Shown piece by piece: positions 10,366 to 20,612 of a stretch of 64,000 nt of DNA. The notes beneath the pieces were generated by a model. It was not told where the DNA came from. It saw only the letters and a program-made list of their open reading frames with translations, and did not search any database. The position numbers and the translations under genes were made by a program. Each line of letters opens with the position of its first letter. Positions within the stretch are counted from its first letter, which is position 1. This stretch comes from Rhynchopus euleeides (taxonomy: Eukaryota > Euglenozoa > Diplonemea > Diplonemida > Diplonemidae). The stretch is taken from the NCBI GenBank assembly GCA_963210315.1, contig OY723248.1, positions 1,504,727-1,568,726 of the forward strand, in the 5' to 3' direction.

Positions 10366-10828
10366 TGATGCCAGGGCAGGGTGTGTCTGGGGCGGTAGAG
10401 GCACCCCCTTGCTGTGGAGGAGGGTTGGCCCCGGTTGGGTAGTGAGTCAACTCGTGGCAGTGTGCAAGCCCGGCACTGGCGAGGTCCTCCCCCCACCCCC
10501 CCTCTCCTCCCAACAAAGAGAGAGAAGATCGATTGAGGGGGGGGGGGGGGGTGATGTCCCACCTTGTCACCGGAAGGGGTATCCTGGCGTTCTCACATCC
10601 GTTATTTGCCTTCTCCTCCTCCCCCCCTAAACAAGTGTTGCTCGCCCCACCGATGGTGTTCACCCCATGGCAGGGTTAATCCGCATCACGTTTTTATTTG
10701 CCCATTTTTCAAATGTTGGCGAATGATGTGGCAGGGTGTGGGTGAGTTTTGACGAAAAAACCCGTTGTTTGGTGGCGATAAATCTTCCAGCCACTGCCCC
10801 CAACCTTCCCGAAATCCACATGCTTCTT
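10366..10828. other. Intergenic, purine/pyrimidine runs
   Basis: No gene seen. A G run at about 10537-10550 and several C-rich blocks are the only structure. Confidence 0.45.
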
Positions 10829-10938
10829 GGGGGGTCCTCGCTACCAGTCACAGCTCGTCACAGCTCGTCAGTCAGTGAGGGGAAGTGGGCTGGAGCTCAC
10901 TTTTTCTCACTCAGTCACATCTGGTAGCGAGGGCCCCC
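10829..10938. mobile_element. 110-bp inverted-repeat element (MITE-like), copy 1
   Basis: Ends GGGGGGTCCTCGCTACCAG (10829-10847) and CTGGTAGCGAGGGCCCCC (10921-10938) are near-perfect inverted copies. A second copy at 63393-63501 has the same ends and a similar middle, including CTCACTTTTTCTCACTCAGTCACA. Too small to encode anything; it could fold into a single stem. Confidence 0.75.
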
Positions 10939-11258
10939 TTGAGATGATAATTATTATAACACGTGCGTACATATCCTGTGTGTGTAGTGGCCACGCTTTT
11001 AGTGAGTAGACCCTGCACGAATCGTGACCCACTCTGTGTGTATCAGTGGAGCAGCATCAGAGTTCGCTCGGTGCGACCTGCACTTCTGCACTCAAACAAG
11101 GGAGTTGACATGCGTGTGTATGACACAGTGGGAGTGGTGTCAGAGTTCTCCATGGAAATCTCTCGTCCCCCAGGTTGTCGAATCAGCACCAGAGTTCGCT
11201 CGGTGCAACCTACACAAAGCAAAAGTCTTAACCTGACACGTCGTGTGTGTGTGTGTGT
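10939..11258. repeat. Probable old LINE 3'-end relic and spacer
   Basis: The stretch 10977-11033 resembles the LINE 3' end at 11250-11310 over some 55 bp (TGTGTAGTG, then TTTTA, GTGxGTAxACCCTGC, CCCACTC), with roughly 70% identity by eye. The module AGAGTTCGCTCGGTGC occurs at about 11060 and again at about 11193. A (GT)8 run at 11243-11258 borders the complete LINE. Confidence 0.4.
11243..11258 (+). repeat. (GT)8 at LINE 3' boundary
   Basis: Dinucleotide run adjoining the LINE 3' end; it mirrors the run at the 5' boundary. Confidence 0.8.
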
Positions 11259-11318
11259 AGTGATAGTGGTTTTAAGTGGGTAACCCTGCGCGGATCTGTG
11301 CCCACTCCCCGCCCACCC

Positions 11319-14300
11319 CTACGTCACAGCGGATGCCCCACTCGGGTTAGAGTGTGGGGCCAACTCAGTGCCACTCCGAGGAGGGCGTGAGGCATAGCCA
11401 GCGTGGTGCGTGCCGCAACAGTGTGTGAGTGATTTCGCACTGCTGTGGCAGTCCCCGCACCGGCCCATGCGATGCGTCTTGCAAAATTCCATGGTGACTT
11501 GCAAGCCGTCGTTCTTCCCGTGGTGGTCCCGGCAGCAGTCCTCTTCCGAGAGGCGCCGGCGCCGGCAGTCCACGCAGCGGGGTTTCCAGTGCAGAGCGCA
11601 GGTAAGCATCTTCGCGTTCCGTCTGGCTCCAGGGGGGGCAGTCCGGGGAGCAGCGCCCCGTCGTTCCCATGACCGTCCTGTCCGGGCGTTGGCTTGCCGG
11701 CTGCTGGCAGTCCATTGCTGGGCCGCTTGCTGCCACCCCTCTGGGTAGTGGGGCTGCGGTGCGAAGGTTGCGGCCCACGCCATGCCGCGGGAGTGGAAGG
11801 CTGTGTCCCGCTGGTTCAAGCCCGGGCCTGCCGTGTGCGCTTGGAGGCTGCGCATCACCGACTCGGTGGCTGGGCTGAGCTGGGCTCTCCTGGACAGGCC
11901 CCCTGCCACGGTTCCCCCGATCGCGGTGAGGACAGTGGAGCTCGCAGTGTGGCCACAGTGCCATGGTTGCTTGGAAGTCTTGCGCACCACCTCGCAGAGC
12001 TGCCTCAACGAGTGAGCCTTGCCCAGGATGCTCTTCTGGAAGGCTGCGAAGTCCTGCCGCAGCTGCTCCTGCGAGGTCTCCCCCTGCCTCTCAGCCTCGT
12101 CCATGGCGGCGTTGCTGAGGGCGTCCGCATCGACGTTGAGCTCCCTTTTCACGTGCTCATACGTAAGGGTGATCCGGGGCCCGAGGTCGGCAGCCAGCCG
12201 TGCCGTGCTGAGGAAGAGGGGGCGGAGGGATTTATCGCGGCAAACCGCTTCCCCTTTTAGGTGTCGCAGCACCACCTGCGAGTCACCCCGCACCGTAACG
12301 TTCCCCTCAGGGGGCGGGTCGCCCCTTCTGAGCAGCCGTAGGCCCGCTCGAACCCCTTCGTACTCAGCGATGTTGTCGCTGCGTACGTTCAGCAGAGGGA
12401 GGATCTCTTCCGACACCTTGAGGCCGTCTCGGTAGAGCACCGCACCTGCACCCGCCAGGGCGAAGGGGGTGCCGTTGTCCCTTGCTCCGCCGTCGAAGTA
12501 GAGGGTGAGCCCCGGGGCTGTGTCCTCGGGGATGCGTGGGCGGGCCTCCCGCGGCCCCCTCTCAGGGGGGTCAGGTGTGTGGGGGCGGATGCGGCGCGTT
12601 TCGACTTCTGGGAGGGTGAGGCCGGTCGACAGCTCAAAGTCGACAGCCAACTCCATGAGGGTCACGGTGTGCTCCCCTCCCTGCGGCCCCCATTTCAGGC
12701 CCCGCAGCCAGTCGCAGAGGGCCACCCACAGCTCCGGGGGGCGCTTGCCCCACGTCTGTTTGACAGTGGACGGCGCCCGCACAGGGATGCAGGCCCGTTC
12801 GGGGTTGGGCGTGCACCACCCCCATGGATAGTGAAGGGTGCGGTGGTGGCGCGCGGAGCGGTCGAGCAGTCCATCTTTCTCCTGCCGCGCCGAGAGGATT
12901 GCAATGAAGTAGCGGTGCAGCTGCGCCACTATATCCACCCTGCGTGCGAAGGATAGTGGCAGGGGCTGCCTGTTCTCCGGGATGCCGTGTCTAAAGGCGG
13001 GCGCCACCCCGCATAACGCCAAGCAAGGTGGCCAGGTTGACCGGTCCACAGCCGTAATGGGGTGGTTTTGTCGGATTGGGTCCCACGCGGAGCACTCCCA
13101 CCATAGGTGCATCACCGTCTCGGGGGTGCCTGCGTTGCAGTATCGGCAGATCCCGCCCTGCCCCGTGCGCCCTCGGACAGGCACCGCCCCTGCAATGACG
13201 GAACGAAGGAGGCCCCGTTGGTATCCCGTGACCGCGGCGCCCTCTCCCTCCAGGACGCAGCGTGTGGCTTGCCCGTCGATGCCGTGCTGAGCGCCCGCAA
13301 AGTCGTCACGACGACCAGCCAGCGCCTTGGCCACCTGTGTACGTAGGGCCTGGCGGAGGTCATGAGCGAAGATCCCCCATCCGCTCGTTGTTGCTGCGGT
13401 GGGGTCGAAGACTATGCTCCGTCCCGCTTCATCAGTGTAAGATAGGGTGGTCGCCGTGCTCCAGCTCCATCCTATCCACCGAAGGGCCGCTCGGAAAAGC
13501 GCAAAGGGGCCTGTCCCTGTAAGCCTCACTCTGCTATCCCAAGCCGTCTCAGACAGAACCCTGCAGCGGCCCCACTTCTTGACCTGCATGGCCCAGGTGG
13601 TGATCTGCCGGTAGCGGGGGGCGACGGCGGGGTCCACCCGATGTGCATGGTGGAGGACATCCAGCACAGCCTCCCGCGCCCTGCGGGGGGGTCCGGACCA
13701 CAGCGCGGCGACGAAGAGCCCCCTCCATCGCCTGATGTCGGCGTCCTCCCAGCGGGTGACCAGGGCGTCGTAGTAGAGCCTGGACCCCGCTGTCATCGCT
13801 GCTGCCTGCCCCTTCCACTGCACCGGTAGGGGCAGTGCCGAGGTCCTGCGCAGGTTCTGCTCTGCGCCCTCTTTTCGGCGGGCGACGCGCTCCGATTTGG
13901 GCACCTCGGGTCCCTCGAGCGGGCGCGCATGCAGCATGGCCCCGAGGCAGTCGAAGCTATCGCGCTGTCGAAGGGGGGTAGCCGTGCCGTCCCGTGTCCG
14001 GTAGACTATCGGGGTCAACGGCTCGGGGGACGTCGAGAAGACATGTGACTTGACCTCTGCGCATATTACCATCCCGGTATCGTGGGAGAAATCTGCAGAG
14101 TCATCCACCACTGCTTGCAAGGTCCCCGGGCTGGGGGTCACCGCGTACACATCGTCCACAAACGACAACGCCCTCGTGCCCTACCGGTGCTCCGCCATGC
14201 GCATCCATACACCCACCAGCACGTTGATCAGCACGACGCTAATGGGGCAGCCCTGCATGATGCCGTTGGTTGGCAGGAAGCCCTCTCCGATAGTGCCGCT

Positions 14301-17300
14301 TACCCGGAAGTGCCGCTGCATTGACCCGTACGCTGCCCGCAGGGTGCGCAGGACTCGGCCGTCGAAGCCGAGCTCCGCAGCTAGACAGAAGGTCAGGTCA
14401 ATCGGCACCGTGTCGAAGCATTTCTTAAAGTCTAGGGCGACACCGTACAGTGGCTGTCCTGTGAGGTGGGCCTCTTCGATCCGTGCTGCCAGGTGCCAGA
14501 TGAGGTCCTCCGCGCCGTGGCCAGGTCTGCATCCGTGCAAGTCCTCAGGCGCAATGCTCTCCAGCCACTTCAGCGCAGGCTTCACTCGGGTTGCTGCCCA
14601 CACCCTGTACAGCACGGGAGTGATGCTGATGGGGCGCTGCGACAGCGGCTCACCTGAGCTGCCGGGCTTGGGAATGAGGCAAATCATGGCGTGCATCAGC
14701 TGCTCCGGCCATTCGCCCGATCTCTCGACCTCATTGAACACCTCCGCGAACAACTTGAGGAGGTCCCCTGGGAGTTGCCGCAGCTCGTGCACCCTCCAGC
14801 CGTGTAGGCCCGGCGAGGTGGATGTAGACATTTTAGCCAGCGCTGTCCCAACGTCTTCTGCCGTAATGGTCTTACACTCCATCTCGGCCGGGTCAGGGAG
14901 GAAGTCGCTGTACCTCTGTCGGAAGGTGTCCCAGCGAGGCTCAGGCGTCGTCGCATACTTCCGGAAGTAGCCCCCCCACGCAGTATCGCTCCTCAGCAGT
15001 TCATCCGCCTCCTTGGGGCAGGCCGTGAAGGAGCCATCCTCGCGGCGCATGAAGGTGGTAGGGGCGCAGAAGCGGTCTGCGAGGTACGAGAACACTATCC
15101 CCGCCTCCTGCGTCCAGGCCTTCTGCATCCTCGCCTTCCACGTGCGGAGTCTTTCGTCGCGGAGCGCGTCGAACATGCCTCGCTGAGATCCCTCCAGGGC
15201 GACAAGGGCCATCTCCATCGTCTCGAGGTCCGGCAGTTGTGAGGTGGTGCCCGCCAGCGCCGCCTCCAGCCCCGGGGGAAGGCCCCCTCCCTTCAGCCGC
15301 TTCTTTGCAGCGTCCCAGGCGTGCTCTTCGTTGGGTGTGGGGGGGTATGGCGCAGACTCCAGCAGTCGGTGGCGGCCCTCCAGGATGAGGGTCCGGAGGT
15401 TCCCCAACAGCTTGTCCTTCGCCCGGGTGTTCTTGTCGCCCGCTCCTCGGGCGGAGGCGGGGCGGTGTTTGGTGGCCACCCTCGACTGCTGCATGTGGTA
15501 GCCCTCCGCCCTGCCCGTGTACGCCGCTTCCTGCCTTCCGAGTTGGCCCACGTGGACACGCTTCAGGAAGTTCTCGCTGCAGGCTGAGGCCCGGCGGAGG
15601 AGTTGCGCTCCTGTTGCACCCTTTTTCGTTTTCTCTGCGGTTAGCACATCCAGCAGCACCTCTCTGGCGGCAGCGCCCCCGAGCGTGGGCTTGCACTTAG
15701 GAAAGGGGGCGGGGAGGATGCAGATTTGCTTCGGTCGGCGGAAGGCGGCGAGGTCGAGGTCGACGAAGAGCGGGCAGTGCGTGGGGATGCCGTATTCGCC
15801 CTTTTCTGCCACCTCGACGGAGCGCAAGGCCGGCGCCGCGCAGGGGTTCAGCAGGCAGATGTCCAGTCTGGTGCCTTCCTTCGATGCCCAGCAGGTGTTC
15901 CGAACTTCCTGCTGTTTCAGCTCTGCGTATGAGACCGCCGCATCGGTCCAACCACCCACCCGGCACGCCTGGGATAGGACGGCACTGGTCTCCGGGTTGG
16001 TGTTGAGGTCCCCCAGCAGCAACACGGGCACCTGCCCCAGGCCGGCTGCGAGGTCCAGCGCCTCCTGCAGGAGGGTCTCCCGCTGCACTCGCACCTCCAT
16101 CCCAGAGTGACCATAAACGCACAGGATGTGGAGCGCTGTCTTGCCGTTACTGGTTGCGAGCACCACGTGTACCAGGCGGGTACTGTCATGCAGCTTCTTT
16201 TCCAGCTTGGTCTTCGGTTGCACCACTTGCGCTACCAGGCCCTCTTTTGCCATGACTGCCACTCCTCCGGGTCGGGTCTGCTCGTAGCCATTGGCCCCCT
16301 TGACTTTGGGCATGCCCTTACCCCAGTGCATGGACCAGCCGTGGGCCGCGAAGTAGCTGCTGAGCGTGCCCTTGCTGGGGTCCGGGACACGCGTTTCTTG
16401 CAGGGCCACAACGTCTGCCTTCAGGTCCGCCACATCACACAAGTGGGTTGACAGCGACGTGACGTTGGCTGACGCCACCCTGAGTACCCCAGGAGACGCT
16501 GGCCGCGGCGCGGGGCGTCGCGACGGCGGCCTGGGAGCAGGGCCGCGTATCGGGGAGATTGTGGTAGCGGCGGTTGCGGTTGGAGCTACAGGAGGAGGAG
16601 TGGGAGTCGCGGTGGGGAGTTTCCATCTGTTTGTCGTGGAGGCTGCTAACTCCCTGGCTAGCGTGAGGGGGATGCGCAGCACGTCGTAGTGGAAGGGCCT
16701 CCACGTGAGGCATATCACTTTGTCGCCTGACCCGACGCGCCCCAGGTGCAGCCTATCCGTAGTGCCGAGGACCCACACCTGGGCCCCCAACACCTCAGCC
16801 GCTACCCTGAGTGTAGCCCCGTCCCCGTAGACCCCGCTCTGTGCCTGCGCCGCGATGTAGTCGTCGTAGGACGGGGGTGCCCGGGGGTCATCTATATCGG
16901 GCGCGTAGGTTGCTCGCCTCTCGGCGTCCTGTCCCAGGGCTTCGACTACAGCTGCTCTGAGAGAGGCCGCCGTCCATCCCGCACATTGCACCGCGAGGCC
17001 GGTGTATTGGCAGTTGCCGTCTTTTGCCACCGCCTCACGCACTGCCAGCAGTCGTTGCGCCATCTCTGCCAGCCATCGGTCGTCCTGCTCTACTGAGGAG
17101 GGGGAGTACTCCTGTCCCCCTCCTCCCCGGAGCCCCCGGGGTTCTCCTGCCCCAGGGGCGTGGCTTCTATGCACTCTCGCTCTATCTAAAGGCCCCGCAG
17201 AGGTTACTCCTGTCCCTGCGGGTTTTGGTTCTCTATGGGGGGGTTGTGGGGAGGGTTCGCCGGCGGCGAGAGGGTGCTGCGCCACGGGCGCTCCCCCTAT

Positions 17301-17381
17301 CCCCTGGTCGGCGCCCCCGCCGGGGGAACCGGAAGCCTTAGGGTGTAGGCCGGGTCCCCCCTTGAGGGGGCGCCTCACCCC
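11319..17381 (-). CDS. LINE ORF2: OTU-like protease, APE endonuclease, reverse transcriptase, RNase H, Cys/His module (one internal TAG)
   Basis: ORF2 begins directly after the ORF1 TAG, in the same frame; no ATG start is obvious at its head. Numbering from 17378, an OTU-like domain spans about residues 95-245, with DGNC (C123) and FHYDVL (H230, D232) as the expected catalytic dyad and acid. The APE endonuclease follows at about 298-525: SANV, LQETR, YGHSG, GDLNTNP, TRLDICLLNP and THCPLF. Reverse transcriptase motifs are RPISITPVLYR, ALDFKKCFDTV, NGIMQGCPIS and FVDDV. RNase H (about 12510-12090) has YFDGGARDN, AEYEG, GDSQVV and NVDADALSN. The C-terminus (about 11610-11390) is a Cys/His module. 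A TAG at 14181-14183 lies between RT motifs B and C, with the frame continuing on both sides. The last stop at 11319-11321 is TAG too. Confidence 0.85.
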
Positions 17382-19853
17382 CTAGTAGGGGGTGTAGCGC
17401 TTAGCCCCCCTCCACAGTAGGGGTGCCTTGCCGTTCTTGCCCGCGCCCTTTCCCGCCACTCGGGGTGTGTCGGTGACGTCCTGATCAGCTGCCGCGTCCC
17501 CTTGTCCGGCCTCGGCCCCTTTGTTCCCGGGCGCGGGTTGCTGAGGGGGGGGTAGCTGCTCGGACGCCGGGGGCTGCCCTTCGCCTCCGCATCCAGGGTC
17601 AGGCTGCTGCTGCTGCGGTGCGGGCACGGGTGTATCCCCGGGCGCAGGGGCGGCTGCGGGCGCTGCGGAGGTGGCGGTGGTGGTGTTGTTGTTGCTATCA
17701 GACGCGGGGGGTTCGAGGTCAGCGTTGGCTGTGGGGGCAGGTTGGTCAGCCCCTGCCGGTGGTGGCGCGATTGCCGTTTTGGTCTGGGCCGGCTCCGCTG
17801 TTGCCGCCACTGGGGGGGGTGGCGCCGTTGTTGCTGTTGTTGTTGCTGCCGTTGCCGTAGCATGGCGCAGCGCCTCCCTCACCTGCACATCCTCGCGGAT
17901 GACCTCTTGCAGGGTCGCCGAGGCCCTCTCCCGTTCCCTGGAGTTGTCCCTGCCCTCGCGGTTGCGGGCCCGCCGCGGGGAGCGGCACCGGCTCCTGCGC
18001 TGCTCACCTGGCCTCCCCCGGGCGGGCTGGGCATGGTAGTGGTGGTGGAGCTCGGCGAGGTGCGCCCTCGTCTCCTCCGCGACTGCCCGCTGTGATTCAG
18101 CGAGCTCGGCGCGCATCCCCTCCAGCTGCCGCCGCCCGTCTGCCACCATTGCCTGCTGGGCGTCATTGCCCACGCGCTGCCTGCCCAGCTCCTCCCGGAG
18201 CTCGCCCAGCTGCTGCTCGCTCGCAGCCCGCAGGCCGTCCGCAGTCGCCTGCGCTGTCGCCTGCACGTCGGCGAGGGCGGCTGTCAGGCGCGCGTCCGCC
18301 TGGGCTTGGCTGAGGCGCCCCTCCTCGGCGACGGCGGCCAACCGCGACAGCAGCTCCACCCCTTGCTGTTGCTGCTCACCTAGCGCGGCCGTGATGCGGG
18401 CGACCTCCGCCTGTCCCGCGCTGCTCACCCGCTTCTGTTCGTCCTTGAAGGACTTGAACTCCTTGCGGAGGCCGCTCATGCCCGTCTGCAGGGACTTCGC
18501 CTGGAGCTGGGGCAGTGCCTGCTGCGCCTCCCCCACGCTCCCCTGCAGCCCCAGCATCGCTTCCCGGGCCCCCTGCACCTCCGCGAGCAGGGCGTGGCGG
18601 TGCTCCTCGCTCTGGTCGTGGCGGGTGGTGTGCTGCTGCAGCTGCTCCCGCACTGCCCGAAGGCTCGCCTCCAGCGTCGCCGCCCTCCCGCCGAGGGCCT
18701 CACCCCTGCGGCGCTCTTCCCCGAGGCCGCTCTCCGCGTCCTTGCGCAGGCCAACAAGCAGGCCGCGCAGCTCCCCGTGCACTCGGGCGTGCTCCACGCC
18801 CTGCCCCTCCAGCTGCGCCTTCAGCTCGCGCACAGCCTTCGGTGTGCCAGGCTGGGGGGGAGTCGCGGCGGGACGCTCCTGGAGGTCGTCCAGCTGGCGC
18901 TGCTGGGCTGCCAGGCGCTGCAGGAGCTCATCCTGCCGGGCCTGCTGCTCCCCGAGCTGCTGCTGGAGTCGCCGTACCTCGGCGCGCTCCCCCTGCGCGG
19001 CTGCCTTCTGCTCCCCAAGCTCCTGTTGAAGTCGCCGCACTTCGGCGCGCTCCCCTTGCGTGGCCGCCTGCTGGTGGCCTTGTTGTGTAGCGAGTTGTTG
19101 CTCAAGGCGCTGTCGCTGCTGGTCCTGCTGCCTCTGCTGCTCCTTGAGCAGATCGTGCAGGCGCTGCACCTCCTGCTGCAGCGCGGGTACGCCGTCCTGC
19201 GTGGCGCCGGCGCCAGGGTCGGCTGCGGTGGCGGCGGCGGTGGTTGCGGCGGGGTCGTGGCCGAGGGCCACGAGGCGGCGGCCCAGACGCTCCAGGTCCT
19301 TCTGGAGCCGCTCCACACGCTGGCGGGCCTGCTGCGCGTGCTGCTGCGCGGCCGCCGCGGCGCCACCCCCGCGTCCGGTCTTCCCCAGGTGCGTCCTGGA
19401 CTTGGCGGCCCGGCCCGCCTTCGCCGCCGCCTCGCGCTCTTCCCGCACTCTGGCCTGGAGGCCATCGTACCGCCTCTTGAGGCGGTCCAGCTCCTCTCCC
19501 TTCTTCCGCTCCTCCGCCTGCCGCCGCTTCTCCTCCTCCAGCAACGCCGTGTCCGTGAGAGCCACGGCCTTGCCGTTCACCTGCACCGACCATGTGGGGG
19601 GGGTGCCAGAGGGGGGGGGGCTGTCCGCGATGATGACGGCTACGCCGTCCTTCGGCTCCTCGACATGCGCCTCCCACTGGAGGTGGCGGAGGATGGCGCG
19701 GACATGCGCCGCGCGGTACAGGGGGGGGAGGGGCCCGAGGGTGTATTCCCGGGGTTCGTTGAAAACGAGGGGGGGCAGGGGGGCGGCCTGTTGGCCACCG
19801 GCCTGGGGGCCGGTGTTACCGGAGGAGACCCCGTGGAGGTCGGCCTGTGACAT
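17382..19853 (-). CDS. LINE ORF1, long coiled-coil protein
   Basis: 823 residues from the ATG at 19853 (MSQADLHGVSSG) to a TAG at 17382-17384. The ATG was preferred over alternatives nearer 19997 because those would start outside the (GT)n boundary. An N-terminal part of about 100 residues contains a compact WSVQVNGKAVALTD segment. Residues of about 105-650 are almost all heptad-rich Glu/Gln/Arg/Leu/Ala sequence predicting a very long coiled coil. The C-terminal 180 residues are Pro/Ala/Gln-rich and end basic (GKGAGKNGKAPLLWRGAKRY). No CCHC knuckle or RRM was found. LINE ORF1 proteins coat the RNA and multimerise; a trimeric coiled coil is familiar from L1, but one this long is unusual. The TAG stop is in frame with ORF2. 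Confidence 0.8.
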   Translation of the reverse strand: MSQADLHGVSSGNTGPQAGGQQAAPLPPLVFNEPREYTLGPLPPLYRAAHVRAILRHLQWEAHVEEPKDGVAVIIADSPPPSGTPPTWSVQVNGKAVALTDTALLEEEKRRQAEERKKGEELDRLKRRYDGLQARVREEREAAAKAGRAAKSRTHLGKTGRGGGAAAAAQQHAQQARQRVERLQKDLERLGRRLVALGHDPAATTAAATAADPGAGATQDGVPALQQEVQRLHDLLKEQQRQQDQQRQRLEQQLATQQGHQQAATQGERAEVRRLQQELGEQKAAAQGERAEVRRLQQQLGEQQARQDELLQRLAAQQRQLDDLQERPAATPPQPGTPKAVRELKAQLEGQGVEHARVHGELRGLLVGLRKDAESGLGEERRRGEALGGRAATLEASLRAVREQLQQHTTRHDQSEEHRHALLAEVQGAREAMLGLQGSVGEAQQALPQLQAKSLQTGMSGLRKEFKSFKDEQKRVSSAGQAEVARITAALGEQQQQGVELLSRLAAVAEEGRLSQAQADARLTAALADVQATAQATADGLRAASEQQLGELREELGRQRVGNDAQQAMVADGRRQLEGMRAELAESQRAVAEETRAHLAELHHHYHAQPARGRPGEQRRSRCRSPRRARNREGRDNSRERERASATLQEVIREDVQVREALRHATATAATTTATTAPPPPVAATAEPAQTKTAIAPPPAGADQPAPTANADLEPPASDSNNNTTTATSAAPAAAPAPGDTPVPAPQQQQPDPGCGGEGQPPASEQLPPPQQPAPGNKGAEAGQGDAAADQDVTDTPRVAGKGAGKNGKAPLLWRGAKRYTPY

Positions 19854-19880
19854 CCTGCCCGTGTATCCCTCTCTCCTCCT

Positions 19881-19894
19881 GTGTGTGTGTGTGT
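19881..19894 (+). repeat. (GT)7 at LINE 5' boundary
   Basis: Dinucleotide run beside the inferred 5' end of the LINE. Together with 11243-11258 it suggests insertion into a (GT)n microsatellite. Confidence 0.75.
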
Positions 19895-20612
19895 GGTGAC
19901 CATGACTTGGGCGGGCAGACACCCCCACCACGCATCCACCCCCTGTATGTGTGGTGCTGCCCCGAGTTCCCTCTAGCCCTCTCCCACACACACACATGCC
20001 GCCCCCCTCCCACCCAGAGACACCCCTCCGACACCACCCCTGCGCCTTTCCCGGCTCTGTCTGTCTTCTGCAGGGGAGAGGTGCACTCTCTGCTCCTCTA
20101 GCGCGTATCTGTCTTCACCCCACTCGCGTTAGATCTGGCCTCAATACAGCGCCAGCCAGGGCTGCGCCACAACGAGAAAAGAGGGAGGGGGGGCTGCATG
20201 CCGCATTGATTTTGTTGGCAGATGAGGCGATGACGATGATGCAGCACGCCTGTGGCATGCTGTCAGGATACTTGACAGTGATAGAGAGAGAAGTGCGGGC
20301 TGGGGTCCAGCGACATGCGTGTGGCACAGCAGTGCCGAGAGAAGAGATGGTGCCCTGCCACCCCCACACCCCACCCCCTCGCTCTTGTGTTGCTGTTGGC
20401 GACTGCTGATCATGTTGTGTATAGGAGATTTCTGAACTCTTTGCAGGGTTCGGTTTGTTTCTGGGTCTTTGCTACTGCCAGGTGTTTCGGCAAAGTTCGG
20501 TAGTTTTATCCGCGTAAAGGGTAGGGCCCAGAGTGGGGGTCCGCACCCTGTTGTGTTGTTTGCACAGCGAAGCAGCTCTCACAGCACCACCGTCCAGGAG
20601 AGAGGGCCAGCC
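19895..20612. other. Intergenic
   Basis: No gene seen. The part just left of the Gln-rich gene (20420-20612) could hold its promoter and 5' untranslated region. No motif stands out. Confidence 0.4.

Larger units (their letters stand above)
11259..19880 (-). mobile_element. Nearly complete LINE (non-LTR retrotransposon) with OTU, APE, RT and RNase H domains
   Basis: An element of about 8.6 kb read on the - strand. The 5' end is near 19880 and the 3' end near 11259. Both ends lie against (GT)n runs (19881-19894 and 11243-11258), so any target-site duplication is hidden in the microsatellite. It encodes ORF1 (coiled-coil) and ORF2 (OTU-like, APE endonuclease, reverse transcriptase, RNase H, Cys/His module). 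The presence of APE plus RNase H places it among the I/R1/Tad/Ingi-type LINEs rather than L1. Only in-frame TAG codons interrupt the frame from 19853 to 11319, so the copy is young or still under selection. The 3' untranslated part is only about 60 bp and has no poly(A). Confidence 0.92.

Noticed and set aside
14050-14970. Long + strand frames inside the LINE (also near 18166-19899)
   Set aside because: Antisense shadows of ORF1/ORF2 caused by high GC; the - strand carries all domain motifs.
11319-19853. TAG reassigned to an amino acid in this organism
   Set aside because: Host frames of over 1,600 codons and a Gln-rich exon contain no TAG, and a small gene (42099-42509) appears to end at one, so the standard code fits the host.
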